NCBI RefSeq assembly: GCF_016950255.1
Contig: NZ_JACGFN010000001.1
Coordinates: 3,100,001-3,164,000, forward strand
DNA from: Pectobacterium brasiliense
GTDB taxonomy: Bacteria; Pseudomonadota; Gammaproteobacteria; Enterobacterales; Enterobacteriaceae
DNA: 64,000 bases
Reading direction: 5' to 3'
Part shown: piece after piece, positions 40,261 to 49,335 of the stretch
Numbering within the stretch: position 1 is the stretch's first letter
Layout of the letters: each line of letters opens with the position of its first letter
Notes under the pieces: model-generated
Seen by the model: only the letters and a program-made list of their open reading frames with translations
Told to the model about the DNA's origin: nothing
The model's database searches: none
Translations under genes and position numbers: made by a program

Positions 40261-40401
40261 ATCAACATCACGTTATTTGCACGAATCGCGCATTGCCTGA
40301 AACGGCAGTGCGATGAATGAACGCTTCGTCTGCCGAATGGGGACGACGCCAGCTATAGAACTGTGGCTGGCATAGGGTATGCCCGTATGGGCACCATTAA
40401 T

Positions 40402-40426
40402 CTCGCTTCTTAGAAGGAGTCATATT
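40402..40426 (+). promoter_or_regulatory. Second ROSE-like thermometer before ibpB
   Basis: CTC-G-CTTC (40402-40409) pairs with GAAG-GAG (40413-40419) across a TTA loop, leaving one G bulged. This sequesters the whole AAGGAG Shine-Dalgarno seven bases before the ibpB ATG. It is the same architecture as in the ibpA leader but a different primary sequence. Confidence 0.8.
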
Positions 40427-40879
40427 ATGCGTAACTACGATTTATCACCTTTATTGCGTCAGTGGATCGGTTTTGACAAATTAGCCAGCTCAATGCAAGG
40501 CGGTCAGGAACCGATTGATTTTCCTCCGTATAATATCGAGAAGAAAGACGACAACCACTATCGCATCACGCTTGCGCTGGCAGGGTTCCGACAGAGCGAT
40601 CTGGACATTGAAGTAGAAGGCCCGCGCCTGACCGTGAAAGGCAGTCCGGCACCGTCCCAGAAAGCCGTGGAATATCTGCATCAGGGGCTGGTGTTTAAGC
40701 CTTTCACGCTGAGCTTCACGCTGGCCGAGCATCTGCATGTGTCCGATGCACACTTTGAAAATGGCCTGCTGCATATCGATCTGGTACGTGACGTGCCGGA
40801 AGCCTTGCAGCCTCAGCGTATCGCCATCAATAGTGACCGTCCGGCATTGAACCAGCAGCCTGCTGAAGATGCCTCATAA
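40427..40879 (+). CDS. ibpB: Small heat-shock protein IbpB
   Basis: 150 residues (E. coli 142), beginning [20 protein letters not shown], with an alpha-crystallin domain ([23 protein letters not shown] … [14 protein letters not shown]) and RIAI C-terminal anchor. The tail after it ([16 protein letters not shown]) is longer than usual. ATG 40427 follows AAGGAG; an upstream in-frame start at 40379 is not supported. About 170 bp after ibpA, probably co-transcribed. Confidence 0.96.
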   Translation: MRNYDLSPLLRQWIGFDKLASSMQGGQEPIDFPPYNIEKKDDNHYRITLALAGFRQSDLDIEVEGPRLTVKGSPAPSQKAVEYLHQGLVFKPFTLSFTLAEHLHVSDAHFENGLLHIDLVRDVPEALQPQRIAINSDRPALNQQPAEDAS

Positions 40880-40911
40880 CGCGATATCCGCATTATTTGT
40901 TTGATGATTTC

Positions 40912-40943
40912 CCGCGCTCGTATCATTACGGGCGCGGTTTTGT
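40912..40943 (+). terminator. ibpAB terminator
   Basis: CCGCGCTCGT (40912-40921) and ACGGGCGCGG (40928-40937) form a 10-bp stem (one T·G pair) with an ATCATT loop, followed by TTTTGT. Confidence 0.8.
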
Positions 40944-41054
40944 GTTGCCCGCCACGTTTCCCACCCCGGCATTCTGCCAGAATCAAAATATACTCATCAT
41001 AGAGTATAGCGTCAGTGACATTTCCCAATAAAAACGTCCGCAAAGGATACGGGT

Positions 41055-42713
41055 ATGAGTGATATCGCACTTACCGTGAGTATGCTGGCGCTGGTTGCGG
41101 TTCTGGGGTTATGGATCGGCAACTGGCGGATTTATGGCGTCGGTTTAGGGATTGGCGGGGTCCTGTTCGGTGGGATCATCGTCGGGCATGTTGCCCATCA
41201 GTACCAGATTCAACTGAATGATGACATGCTGCACGTCATCCAGGAGTTCGGGCTGATCCTGTTTGTCTATACCATTGGCATTCAGGTCGGGCCGGGTTTC
41301 TTTTCCTCTTTGCGGGTATCTGGCCTGCGACTCAATGCGTTTGCGCTGCTGACGGTGTTCCTCGGCTGCGTGGTGACCGTCCTGCTGCACAAACTGCTCA
41401 ATATTCCTTTGCCCATTATCCTCGGTATTTTCTCCGGTGCGGTGACCAACACGCCGTCGCTGGGTGCGGGTCAACAGATTCTGACCGATCTCGGTTCGAG
41501 TTCCGCATTGGTGAACCAGATGGGGACGGGCTATGCAATGGCGTATCCGCTGGGGATCTGTGGCATTTTGCTGGTGATGTGGCTGATGCGCGTGCTGTTT
41601 CGCGTCGCGGTGGAGAACGAGGCAAAGCAGTTTGAAGTCAGCAATGGTCTGCATCATGAGCAACTGCACACCATGAATGTGTCGGTGACGAATAGCAATC
41701 TGCAAGGGCTGGCGATTCAGGCTGTGCCGATTCTGAACCGCGACACTATCGTCTGCTCCCGCCTGAAACGCGGTGATGAACTGATGGTGCCGTCGCCGCA
41801 GACGCTTATCCAACTGGGCGATTATCTGCATCTGGTTGGGGCGAAAAACGATCTGGAGCAGGCGCGTCTGGTTATCGGCAATGAGGTTGAGACATCGCTC
41901 TCAACGCGTGGCACGGACCTGCACGTTGAGCGGGTGGTGGTGACAAATGAGAAGGTGCTGGGACGTAAGATTCGCGATCTCAATCTGAAGCAAAACTATG
42001 ATGTCGTGATTTCGCGCCTGAACCGTGCGGGCGTCGAGCTGGTTGCCAGCAATCAGGCTAGCCTGCAATTTGGCGATATTCTGAATCTGGTCGGGCGAAA
42101 GGCGGCGATCGATGCGGTCGCGGATATCGTGGGAAATGCGCAGCAAAAACTCCAGCAGGTACAGATGCTGCCCGTCTTTATCGGCATTGGGCTGGGCGTA
42201 CTGCTGGGCTCGATACCGCTGATTATTCCCGGCTTTCCCGTCGCGCTGCGGCTCGGGCTGGCGGGTGGGCCACTGGTGGTCGCGCTGGTGCTGGGGCGCA
42301 TCGGCGGGATCGGTAAACTTCACTGGTTTATGCCGCCCAGCGCGAATCTTGCGCTGCGTGAACTCGGCATTGTGCTGTTCTTATCGGTGGTGGGGCTTAA
42401 ATCTGGCGGCGACTTCGTCGATACGTTATTGAACGGCGATGGGGTGTGGTGGATTGGTTATGGCGCGCTAATTACCATTGTGCCGCTGCTGCTTGTCGGC
42501 GTACTGGCGCGGACGCTGGGTAAGATGAACTACCTGACGCTGTGCGGCATGTTGGCGGGCTCCATGACCGATCCGCCTGCGCTGGCGTTTGCCAATGGGC
42601 TACACCCGACCAGCGGTGCGGCGGCGCTATCGTATGCGACGGTTTATCCGCTGGCGATGTTTCTGCGCATTATGTCGCCGCAGCTGTTAGCCGTACTTTT
42701 TCTTACCCTCTAA
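41055..42713 (+). CDS. yidE: Putative transport protein YidE (AAE family, TrkA-C domains)
   Basis: 552 residues (E. coli 553). Five to six membrane helices at each end surround a cytoplasmic middle with two TrkA_C-type domains (around residues 205-280 and 290-375; [28 protein letters not shown] and [28 protein letters not shown]). The AspT/YidE family includes aspartate:alanine exchangers, but the YidE substrate is unknown. ATG 41055 with AAAGGATACGGGT upstream. A short inverted repeat ATACTC/GAGTAT lies about 50 bp before it. Confidence 0.93.
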   Translation: MSDIALTVSMLALVAVLGLWIGNWRIYGVGLGIGGVLFGGIIVGHVAHQYQIQLNDDMLHVIQEFGLILFVYTIGIQVGPGFFSSLRVSGLRLNAFALLTVFLGCVVTVLLHKLLNIPLPIILGIFSGAVTNTPSLGAGQQILTDLGSSSALVNQMGTGYAMAYPLGICGILLVMWLMRVLFRVAVENEAKQFEVSNGLHHEQLHTMNVSVTNSNLQGLAIQAVPILNRDTIVCSRLKRGDELMVPSPQTLIQLGDYLHLVGAKNDLEQARLVIGNEVETSLSTRGTDLHVERVVVTNEKVLGRKIRDLNLKQNYDVVISRLNRAGVELVASNQASLQFGDILNLVGRKAAIDAVADIVGNAQQKLQQVQMLPVFIGIGLGVLLGSIPLIIPGFPVALRLGLAGGPLVVALVLGRIGGIGKLHWFMPPSANLALRELGIVLFLSVVGLKSGGDFVDTLLNGDGVWWIGYGALITIVPLLLVGVLARTLGKMNYLTLCGMLAGSMTDPPALAFANGLHPTSGAAALSYATVYPLAMFLRIMSPQLLAVLFLTL

Positions 42714-42745
42714 ATGTTATCAACTGGATAAAAAATAATATTTTC

Positions 42746-42769
42746 TCGCCGAGTAATGGCGATTTATTT
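42746..42769 (+). terminator. Weak terminator after yidE
   Basis: TCGCC (42746-42750) and GGCGA (42758-42762) form a 5-bp stem followed by TTTATTTC, about 30 bp after the yidE stop. Confidence 0.5.
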
Positions 42770-43070
42770 CTTTATTTCTTAATAGGGAAATACCTGAGTG
42801 GATAAATAAGGAATGGATAACTGACTGTCTGGAAAAGAATTATATTACCACTATTAGGTATAAGGTTTTTTTATCATTGCGTTGTCGTTAATTTCGTTAA
42901 TTTTATGTTCTTTAAATGTCAATTATTATTGAATTTCAAGGGTTTTTTATCAGGAAATTAAAACCACGATGGTTTCTTAAATAAATTAATGAACCACTTT
43001 AGTAACTAAAGTTACGCTATTTTATAGGCGCATTATAATACTATCTCTTCATTAATCACTTGATTTGATT

Positions 43071-43114
43071 AGACGAGAGAAGCACCCTGAACCCTTGTTT
43101 TCTCGTCTTTTTTT
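43071..43114 (+). terminator. Strong intrinsic terminator upstream of the anion permease
   Basis: AGACGAGA (43071-43078) pairs with TCTCGTCT (43101-43108), extended inward by G·T and A-T pairs, and is followed by seven T. It ends no recognised gene, which is why it may be an attenuator or the end of a small RNA. Confidence 0.75.
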
Positions 43115-43284
43115 CCGCAGATGATTCCTGTTGCGTTGTTTTCAGCAGGGTGACGAAGGAAGAATAACGAAATACCCACTCCTCCGCACGGGACATCCGT
43201 CGTGAATATCTCCTGAATAATTTGAGTGTGACTCGAAGTATGACGGGGAATACAGAATCCGTTTTAATGAAGAGTGGTGTTCTT

Positions 43285-44697
43285 ATGTCTGCGAATAACA
43301 GCAGGTTGATAAAGCTTCTAGTTATCCTTTGTATCGCCGGTGGCTTATGGTTATTGCCGGTTCCTGACGGGGTTAAACCCGATGCCTGGCATCTGATGGC
43401 GATTTTCATTGCCACCGTTGTCGGTCTGATTCTCTCTCCTTACCCGCTTGGCGCGATGGCGATGTTCAGCCTGACCTCGGTCGCCATATTAGGGTTATTA
43501 CCCATTAAAGATGTGCTGACGGGCTTTAGCGATCCCACCATTTGGATGATCGCCTGTGCCTTCTTTATTTCTCGCGGCTTTATCAAAACCGGCTTTGGTC
43601 GACGCATTGGTCTGCTGTTCATCAGCAAGCTGGGGAATAGCTCTCTCGGTCTGGCGTATGGTCTGGTGTTTACCGACCTGATGTTCGCTCCGGCCATGCC
43701 TTCCACATCTGCACGCTGCGGCGGGATCATCACTCCGCTGTTCCGGTCAATCTCCGAAGCCTATGACTCCACGCCGGAAAAAGGCACACAGCGTCGCATT
43801 GGTGCGTTTCTGGTACAGTCCATTTTCCAGTGTAACGCCGTGACTTCCGCGATGTTCATGACCTCCATGGCGGGTAACCCGATGGTGGCGAAGCTGGCTT
43901 CTCAGTTTGGTATTCACATCAGTTGGACGGATTGGGCGTTGGCGACACTGCTGCCGGGCTTCCTGTCTTTGGCGCTGATTCCTTACCTGATCTACCGTTT
44001 CTATCCGCCTGAACTGAAGAAAACCTCAGAAATGCGTGCGATTGCCGTCGAAAGACTGCGTGAAATGGGCAAAATGACCCGCGACGAGTGGGTGGTGCTG
44101 GGCGTGTTCCTGGGTCTGGTGACCTTCTGGGTGCTGGGTTCTACGCTGAATATCGATGCAACCCTGACCGCGCTGGCTGGCCTGAGCGTGCTGTTGCTCA
44201 GCCGTGCGCTGACCTGGGACGACGTGGTCAGTGAGAAAGAAGCCTGGCACACCGTGGTGTGGTTTGCCGTACTGATGACGCTGGCTGGCCAGCTCAACAA
44301 AATGGGTCTGATTGCCTGGCTGGGTGGATTGGCCGGTAATGCCGTGAGTGGGATGCACTGGCTGCCAATGCTGGGTCTGCTGTTGCTGGTGTACTACTAC
44401 AGCCACTATCTGATGGCGAGTGCGATTGCCCACATCAGCGCCATGTATGCCATTTTCGTCTCTATCGCGCTGGCAGCCGGTGCACCGCCGATGCTGACCG
44501 TGCTGGTATTCGGTATCTTCAGTAACCTGTTTATGTCCACGACTCACTACTCCAGTGGTCCGGCACCGATTTTGTTCGGCACCGGCTACGTGCCGCTGGG
44601 AACCTGGTGGAAGATCGGTTTCCTGGTCAGTCTGGTCATCATCCCTATCTGGTTGGGTATTGGCGGAATGTGGTGGAAACTGCTCGGTTTCTGGTAA
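43285..44697 (+). CDS. DASS-family anion permease (CitT/TtdT-like)
   Basis: 470 residues with about 12 membrane segments. Divalent anion:sodium symporter family; features include WLLPVPDGVKPDAWHLMAIFIATVVGLILSPYPLGA, LMFAPAMPSTSARCGGIITP and the C-terminal HYSSGPAPILFGTGYVPLGTWWKIG, matching CitT/TtdT-type exchangers of citrate, tartrate or C4-dicarboxylates. ATG 43285 aligns with the CitT start; ATG 43267 and an earlier codon at 43222 are alternatives. It lies directly before dcuSR, so it is probably induced by a dicarboxylate through DcuR. Confidence 0.88.
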   Translation: MSANNSRLIKLLVILCIAGGLWLLPVPDGVKPDAWHLMAIFIATVVGLILSPYPLGAMAMFSLTSVAILGLLPIKDVLTGFSDPTIWMIACAFFISRGFIKTGFGRRIGLLFISKLGNSSLGLAYGLVFTDLMFAPAMPSTSARCGGIITPLFRSISEAYDSTPEKGTQRRIGAFLVQSIFQCNAVTSAMFMTSMAGNPMVAKLASQFGIHISWTDWALATLLPGFLSLALIPYLIYRFYPPELKKTSEMRAIAVERLREMGKMTRDEWVVLGVFLGLVTFWVLGSTLNIDATLTALAGLSVLLLSRALTWDDVVSEKEAWHTVVWFAVLMTLAGQLNKMGLIAWLGGLAGNAVSGMHWLPMLGLLLLVYYYSHYLMASAIAHISAMYAIFVSIALAAGAPPMLTVLVFGIFSNLFMSTTHYSSGPAPILFGTGYVPLGTWWKIGFLVSLVIIPIWLGIGGMWWKLLGFW

Positions 44698-44788
44698 AAC
44701 GCAGATACCCACAGGCTTTCCTGATGCGAAACATTCCTGATACAAAAAATGTACCGCAACGTTAAGCCTGATTTCCTTTCTTCAAGCC

Positions 44789-44815
44789 TACGCCCTGTCC
44801 TTGTGACGGGGCGTA
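44789..44815 (+). terminator. Hairpin between the anion permease and dcuS
   Basis: TACGCCCTGTC (44789-44799) and GACGGGGCGTA (44805-44815) form an 11-bp stem with one T·G pair and a CTTGT loop. No T-run follows, so termination would be partial. Confidence 0.55.
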
Positions 44816-44888
44816 TGCATCACGGCACGCGAAACGCGACGAAACAGTATAAGATAACGGTGTGATGATGGTGGTTTCGGAGAGTGAC

Positions 44889-46517
44889 ATGGGCAAGAAA
44901 AAGGCACCGCTAAAGCTGGGAACATCGGTGTTTCTTATGGTGTCGGTTGTGCTTGGTGCGGTGTTGCTGGTGGTCTATTCCTTGCTGTTTTTTCGCATTA
45001 ATCAGCTTTCAGAAGATCATCTGCGAGAAAAAGCCTTTGCCATTGCTCGCACATTTGCCGCTTCTCCCGTGGTTATTGATGAACTTAAAGGGATTGGTCG
45101 GCCTGAGGACGTGCAGGCGGCTGCGGAGACGATTCGTCAGCGTAATCAGCTGCTTTTCGTCACTGTCACGGACATGGATACGGTGCGCCATAGCCACCCT
45201 GAACCGGAAAGAATCGGTGAGCATTTTGCCGGTCGGGATATCTACCCGGCGCTGTTAGGCATGGAGAATACGTCTATTAACCGGGGGACGCTCGATCCCG
45301 CGCTGCGGGTCTTTACACCGGTTTTCGACAGCAACCATAAGCAGGTTGGCGTTGTTGCGCTGGGGATTGCCTTAACCAGCGTGCAGAAGGTGATCAGCGA
45401 TAATCGCTGGATGATTCCCTGGACGCTATTGGCGGGGGCGCTGGTCGGCTGGCTGGGTACGTTGATTCTGGTGAAGGTGCTCAAGCGCATTATGCTGGGA
45501 TTCGAGCCGTTTGAGATCTCGAACCTGTTTGAACAGCGCAACGCGATGCTCAAGCACATCAAAGAAGGCGTTATCGCAGTCGATCAGGATGGCCGGATTA
45601 CGGTCATCAATGATGAGGCGCGACGGCTTTTCCGGCAGAATAAGCCGCAGGGCAGTGAAACGCCGGCTCCGAAGCCCGCGGAACGCGTCAGCGACCAGTG
45701 GCTTGAACATCTGCACCTGAAACAGGTGCTGGAGAGCGGTACACCGCGGCGTGATGAAGAGATTAACTTTAACGGTCACCTGCTGCTGACTAACACCGTG
45801 CCGGTTTTTGTGAAGGGCGACATTATCGGCGCGATTGCGACATTCCGTGATAAAACGGAGATCAGCCAGTTGCTGCAACGGTTGAGCGGGATGTCCTACT
45901 ATGCGGATGCGCTGCGTGCGCAGTCGCACGAGTTTATGAATAAGCTGCACGTTATCCTGGGGATGCTGCACTTAAAATATTACTCGCAGCTGGAAGATTA
46001 TATCCTGAAGACCGCCAATAATTATCAGGCGGAAATTGGTTCGATTATTCGTAAAGTGAAATCGCCAGTGATTGCCGGCTTCCTGTTGGGTAAAATCAAC
46101 CGCGCACGCGATCTCGGCATTACGCTCTCCATCAGCGAGGAGAGCCTGCTGCCGGATACCGATGATGTCGATGCCACCAATGAATTGATTACCGTATTGG
46201 GTAATCTGATTGAGAATGCGATGGACGCGATTGATGGACAGGAAAACTGTGAAATCAGCGTGAGCTTCCATCATCAGAACGGCCGCCTCCACTGTACCGT
46301 GGGGGATGATGGCCCCGGCATTTCACCGGAGAGTCAGGCGCGCATTTATGAACAGGGATTCTCTACCAAAGGCAGCGGGCGCGGTATTGGCCTGTACCTG
46401 ACCAAACAGAGTCTGGAGAAGATTGGCGGCACTATCGAGTTTGAATCAGAACCTGAGGTGTACACCCAGTTTTTCGTTACTATTCCTTATCAAGCAAGGC
46501 TGTTTGACCATGATTAA
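44889..46517 (+). CDS. dcuS: C4-dicarboxylate sensor histidine kinase DcuS
   Basis: 542 residues (E. coli 543). Two membrane helices (about residues 14-38 and 175-197) enclose a periplasmic PASp domain (VTDMDTVRHSHPEPERIGEHF … GVVALGIAL). A cytoplasmic PAS domain follows, then the phospho-acceptor region ALRAQSHEFMNKLHVILGMLHL and a HATPase domain (NLIENAMDAI, DDGPGI, GSGRGIGLYL). It senses fumarate, malate and citrate-like ligands. ATG 44889 with CGGAGAG. Overlaps dcuR by 8 bp. High identity across all domains supports DcuS rather than CitA. Confidence 0.93.
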   Translation: MGKKKAPLKLGTSVFLMVSVVLGAVLLVVYSLLFFRINQLSEDHLREKAFAIARTFAASPVVIDELKGIGRPEDVQAAAETIRQRNQLLFVTVTDMDTVRHSHPEPERIGEHFAGRDIYPALLGMENTSINRGTLDPALRVFTPVFDSNHKQVGVVALGIALTSVQKVISDNRWMIPWTLLAGALVGWLGTLILVKVLKRIMLGFEPFEISNLFEQRNAMLKHIKEGVIAVDQDGRITVINDEARRLFRQNKPQGSETPAPKPAERVSDQWLEHLHLKQVLESGTPRRDEEINFNGHLLLTNTVPVFVKGDIIGAIATFRDKTEISQLLQRLSGMSYYADALRAQSHEFMNKLHVILGMLHLKYYSQLEDYILKTANNYQAEIGSIIRKVKSPVIAGFLLGKINRARDLGITLSISEESLLPDTDDVDATNELITVLGNLIENAMDAIDGQENCEISVSFHHQNGRLHCTVGDDGPGISPESQARIYEQGFSTKGSGRGIGLYLTKQSLEKIGGTIEFESEPEVYTQFFVTIPYQARLFDHD

Positions 46518-47232
46518 TGTACTGATTGTTGATGACGATGCCATGGTTGCAGAGCTTAACAAATCTTATCTGAACCAGGTTTCTGGATTTAGCTGCTATG
46601 CGACCGTCCCCACATTGCAGCAGGCGCGCAACCTGCTGATGCAACCTGACTCGGAAATCGATTTGGTACTGCTGGATATTTATATGCAGCAGGATAATGG
46701 ACTGGACCTGCTGCCGACTATTCGTGAATTCAGTGAAAAGACGGACGTCATCATCATCTCGTCTGCCAGCGATGTGTACACCATCAAGAAAGCGCTGCAT
46801 TACGGTGTGGTGGATTATCTGATTAAGCCTTTCCAGTTCTCGCGTTTCGAACAGGCGCTGACCGCCTATCGTGAAGAGGCGAATTTGTTCAAGCACCGCG
46901 ATTTTGTTGGGCAGTCGGATATTGATAACCTGATTCGTCGTACCAGCAGTAGCACAGTTAGCGAACGTAAGAAATTGCCGAAAGGGCTGACCAGCCTGAC
47001 GCTGCGTACCGTCTGCGAGTGGATTGAAGGCAACCAGGGCATCGAGTTCTCTACCGAAATGCTGGCGAATGCGATTGGTATCTCCCGCGTCTCCTGCCGT
47101 AAGTACCTGATCTACCTGTCTGATACTGGCATCCTGACCACCAATATTCTGTACGGCTCTACCGGCCGACCGGTGTATTTATATCGTCTGCTGCCTGAAA
47201 AACAGGACTCGCTGCGCCAGTACTGTGAATAA
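46510..47232 (+). CDS. dcuR: Response regulator DcuR
   Basis: 240 residues (E. coli 239). Receiver domain MINVLIVDDDAMVAELNKSYL with the phospho-acceptor aspartate in LVLLDIYMQ and lysine in DYLIKPFQ, a linker, then the CitB/DcuR-type HTH (LPKGLTSLTLRTVCEWI … GISRVSCRKYLIYL). Activates dicarboxylate transport and metabolism genes in response to DcuS. Likely targets here are the DASS gene upstream and the CitS-type gene at 49373, which lie on both sides of the two-component system (inference). Confidence 0.94.
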   Translation: MINVLIVDDDAMVAELNKSYLNQVSGFSCYATVPTLQQARNLLMQPDSEIDLVLLDIYMQQDNGLDLLPTIREFSEKTDVIIISSASDVYTIKKALHYGVVDYLIKPFQFSRFEQALTAYREEANLFKHRDFVGQSDIDNLIRRTSSSTVSERKKLPKGLTSLTLRTVCEWIEGNQGIEFSTEMLANAIGISRVSCRKYLIYLSDTGILTTNILYGSTGRPVYLYRLLPEKQDSLRQYCE

Positions 47233-47291
47233 AAGGCTGTGAATAAAAAGCGGTAAATAAATCGCGCTGAAGAATAAGGTACACAGAGACG

Positions 47292-47311
47292 AGGCGGGAG
47301 CGATCCCGCCT
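47292..47311 (+). repeat. GNRA-loop hairpin at the left end of duplicated unit 1
   Basis: AGGCGGGA-GCGA-TCCCGCCT is a perfect 8-bp stem with a GCGA tetraloop. It may terminate dcuR transcription, but the identical hairpin also precedes unit 2 (48006-48025), 714 bp downstream, so it moved with the duplication. Confidence 0.75.
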
Positions 47312-47334
47312 TGTGCTATCACAATTCAGTGACG

Positions 47335-47706
47335 ATGAAACCAAATGGAGTTGGTTTAGTGGAACACGATAAATTTATGCAGTACGGCCGCGGGTTAGGG
47401 CTGTGGCGGAACCCACGGGAAAATATTAAGCCTGAGCCAATAAATTACTTCAGGGATGACCCGATTTATCTCACGCCCTCAAAAGGAGAGTGGGTTAATC
47501 AGATCCAAGAGTGCAAGAAAGAAAATAACCCATTAGAGAACGGTGTGTTTATCTGGACCGAAATTAAGGGTACAGGTCACGCCTTTGTCTCTGTTCATGA
47601 GGGTAATAGTGCTTCTGTTTTCACTTATGGTCGATTCGGTAGACGGTCTGGTGCTGGCGAGACTGTCGGGGGATTATTAGAAGGGATGCATGATGTTAAC
47701 AAGTGA
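47335..47706 (+). pseudogene. Internally deleted copy of the putative effector gene
   Basis: 123 codons from ATG 47335 (or 115 from GTG 47359, which has GGAG eight bases upstream). Its first ~105 residues are almost identical to the full gene at 48049 (HDKFMQYGRGLGLW … GTGHAFVSVHEG … YGRFGRRSG), then it jumps in frame to the same last residues (TVGGLLEGMHDVNK). Some 180 residues with the conserved cysteine block VNCTTHV are missing. An inactive remnant is likely, kept in frame so that the overlapping small membrane-protein gene stays translated. Confidence 0.75.
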
Positions 47707-47956
47707 ATGTAAGACGGTTATGCGCTGGGGAGGAATAGCATTAGTAACCTTTGTATATTATCTGTGGCTCTTTCTTGCTATTTTTCCGTTAGATGATAAA
47801 GGGGACATGCCACTGGGTAAGGTGGTTACTATCGAATATCATGAGGCCGTGATAGAAAATATTTATAAGGCCACAGATAATGTTCTTGAGGTTGCTTTAA
47901 TTGGTTTTCCTGTGTGCATGACTCTGATTCTGATCATTTTCAAGAAAGTTAGATAG
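47690..47956 (+). CDS. Small two-helix membrane protein, putative immunity protein, copy 1
   Basis: 88 residues with membrane segments at about 12-30 and 66-83 and a soluble loop of about 35 residues between. Compared with copy 2 (48950) the ends are conserved (MMLTS, and ALIGFP-CM-LILIIFKKVR) while the first helix and the loop differ strongly, as expected for immunity proteins diverging with their toxins. ATG 47690 or 47693, both behind AAGGG. It overlaps the truncated effector copy by 17 bp. Function inferred from layout only. Confidence 0.6.
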   Translation: MMLTSECKTVMRWGGIALVTFVYYLWLFLAIFPLDDKGDMPLGKVVTIEYHEAVIENIYKATDNVLEVALIGFPVCMTLILIIFKKVR

Positions 47957-48005
47957 TTGTGGTCAGCAAACGGAACTGAATGTCATATGTGGAATGAGAC
48001 AAACG

Positions 48006-48025
48006 AGGCGGGAGCGATCCCGCCT
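48006..48025 (+). repeat. GNRA-loop hairpin at the left end of duplicated unit 2
   Basis: Same 20 bases as at 47292-47311. From about 48004 the sequence follows that of unit 1 for roughly 360 bp, marking the left edge of the tandem duplication. Confidence 0.75.
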
Positions 48026-48048
48026 TGTGCTATCACAATTCAGTGACG

Positions 48049-48966
48049 ATGAAACCAAATGGAGTTGGTTTAGTGGAACACGATAAATTTATGCAGTACG
48101 GCCGTGGGTTAGGGTTATGGTGTAATCCACGGGAAAATATTAAGCCTGAGCCAATAAGTTACTTCATGGATGACCCGATTTATCTCATTCCCTCAAAAGG
48201 GGAATGGATTAATCAGATCCAAGAGTGCAAGAAAGAAAATAACCCATTAGAAAACGGTGTATTTATCTGGACAGAAATTAAGGGGACAGGTCACGCCTTT
48301 GTCTCTGTTCATGAGGGTAATAATGCTTCTGTTTTCACTTATGGTCGATTTGGTAGACGGTCTGGTGTTGCCGGGGCTGTCGGTGATGGCATCTTAAATT
48401 TTTTGCAGTTTGAAGATGCCAGAACATATTACCGAGAAGAGTTGTACCAAACAGAAGCTAAGGTTTTTCTCATTACAGATGCGAATCCTACGATTGCTCG
48501 ATTGTACTTTGAAAAGCTATGGCGTTCAGGGGGCAAAGTGAAAGAAACAATCAAGATGGGAGAAAGCACTAAAAGAAACGGTCGTACAGTCGATCAATAT
48601 GATGTGACAGGCGTGAACTGTACAACCCATGTAACAAAAGGCGTGAAGATTGCGGGATCACAGATATTTGAGGGAGGATATACCACTCACGCTCAGATAC
48701 GGATTAATTACGAAGAAGATTTTGCCGTGCCGGTATCGCTACAGCGGTATTTAGAACGAAAAAACGCTGAATCATCGATGCTTGTTGTTGATATGACCAG
48801 TGAGTTTAGAAAGCAGTACCCGAACACTGATAACTATACACCGATAAGCGAAGATACCACTTTAAGAGTCGTGTCCGAGGTTGTTTCTGGTATAGGTAAA
48901 ATTTCACCTTATTCTGGTGGTACTGTCGGTGGGCTATTAGAAGGGATGCATGATGTTAACAAGTAA
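48049..48966 (+). CDS. Unknown protein, putative effector with His/Cys core (possibly permuted papain-like)
   Basis: 305 residues from ATG 48049 (297 from GTG 48073 with GGAG). No family recognised with certainty. H82 lies in GTGHAFVSVHEG and C191 in GVNCTTHVTKG; a histidine strand before a cysteine helix is the order seen in circularly permuted NlpC/P60-like hydrolases. No signal peptide or membrane helix. Codon use is more AT-rich than the neighbours. It overlaps a small membrane-protein gene by 17 bp and has a truncated twin upstream, a layout typical of toxin/immunity loci. An unrelated function remains possible. Confidence 0.55.
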   Translation: MKPNGVGLVEHDKFMQYGRGLGLWCNPRENIKPEPISYFMDDPIYLIPSKGEWINQIQECKKENNPLENGVFIWTEIKGTGHAFVSVHEGNNASVFTYGRFGRRSGVAGAVGDGILNFLQFEDARTYYREELYQTEAKVFLITDANPTIARLYFEKLWRSGGKVKETIKMGESTKRNGRTVDQYDVTGVNCTTHVTKGVKIAGSQIFEGGYTTHAQIRINYEEDFAVPVSLQRYLERKNAESSMLVVDMTSEFRKQYPNTDNYTPISEDTTLRVVSEVVSGIGKISPYSGGTVGGLLEGMHDVNK

Positions 48967-49225
48967 GTGCAAGACTTTTATTCGATGGTTCAGTATTTTC
49001 TTTGTCTCTTTTTTTTATTTGATAAGCATTGCTCTTTTTTCTTTTGGACATGTTCAAGATAAGGAAAGAATGGTTTTTTTATCTGATAAAACAGTGCCAG
49101 TTGAATACCATTTTGCGATATTAGCTGATATGCGAGAATCTATGGATTCCATGTATTCAGCCGTATTAATTGGTTTCCCCATCTGTATGAGCCTGATTCT
49201 GATCATTTTCAAGAAGGTTAGATAA
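48950..49225 (+). CDS. Small two-helix membrane protein, putative immunity protein, copy 2
   Basis: 91 residues with helices near 12-32 and 69-86. N-terminus MMLTSKCKTFIRW and C-terminus VLIGFPICMSLILIIFKKVR match copy 1, while the loop (FGHVQDKERMVFLSDKTVPVEYHFAILADM) differs. Translationally coupled to the upstream gene. If the upstream protein acts in the envelope, a membrane-anchored immunity protein would fit. Confidence 0.6.
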   Translation: MMLTSKCKTFIRWFSIFFVSFFYLISIALFSFGHVQDKERMVFLSDKTVPVEYHFAILADMRESMDSMYSAVLIGFPICMSLILIIFKKVR

Positions 49226-49335
49226 GAATGCGGTTGATGGCGGATTGGAGCGCAGTTCTGAACCTGTTGCACCGATAACGGCATAGCTGGAACGCTGTGT
49301 ATACGGGCTTAAATGGTTTTTCTCATTCAGAATAA

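Larger units (their letters stand above)
42714..43284 (+). promoter_or_regulatory. AT-rich leader region of the anion permease gene
   Basis: 571 bp without a convincing gene. It contains the weak yidE terminator, a 17-bp perfect palindrome (ACTTTAGT-A-ACTAAAGT, 42996-43012), a consensus TATAAT (43034-43039) about 21 bp after it, and a strong intrinsic terminator (43071-43114). The order palindrome, -10, terminator, gene suggests an operator-controlled promoter whose transcript is attenuated before the permease gene, or a very short RNA. The -35 element (around 43011) is poor, consistent with a need for an activator. Confidence 0.5.
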
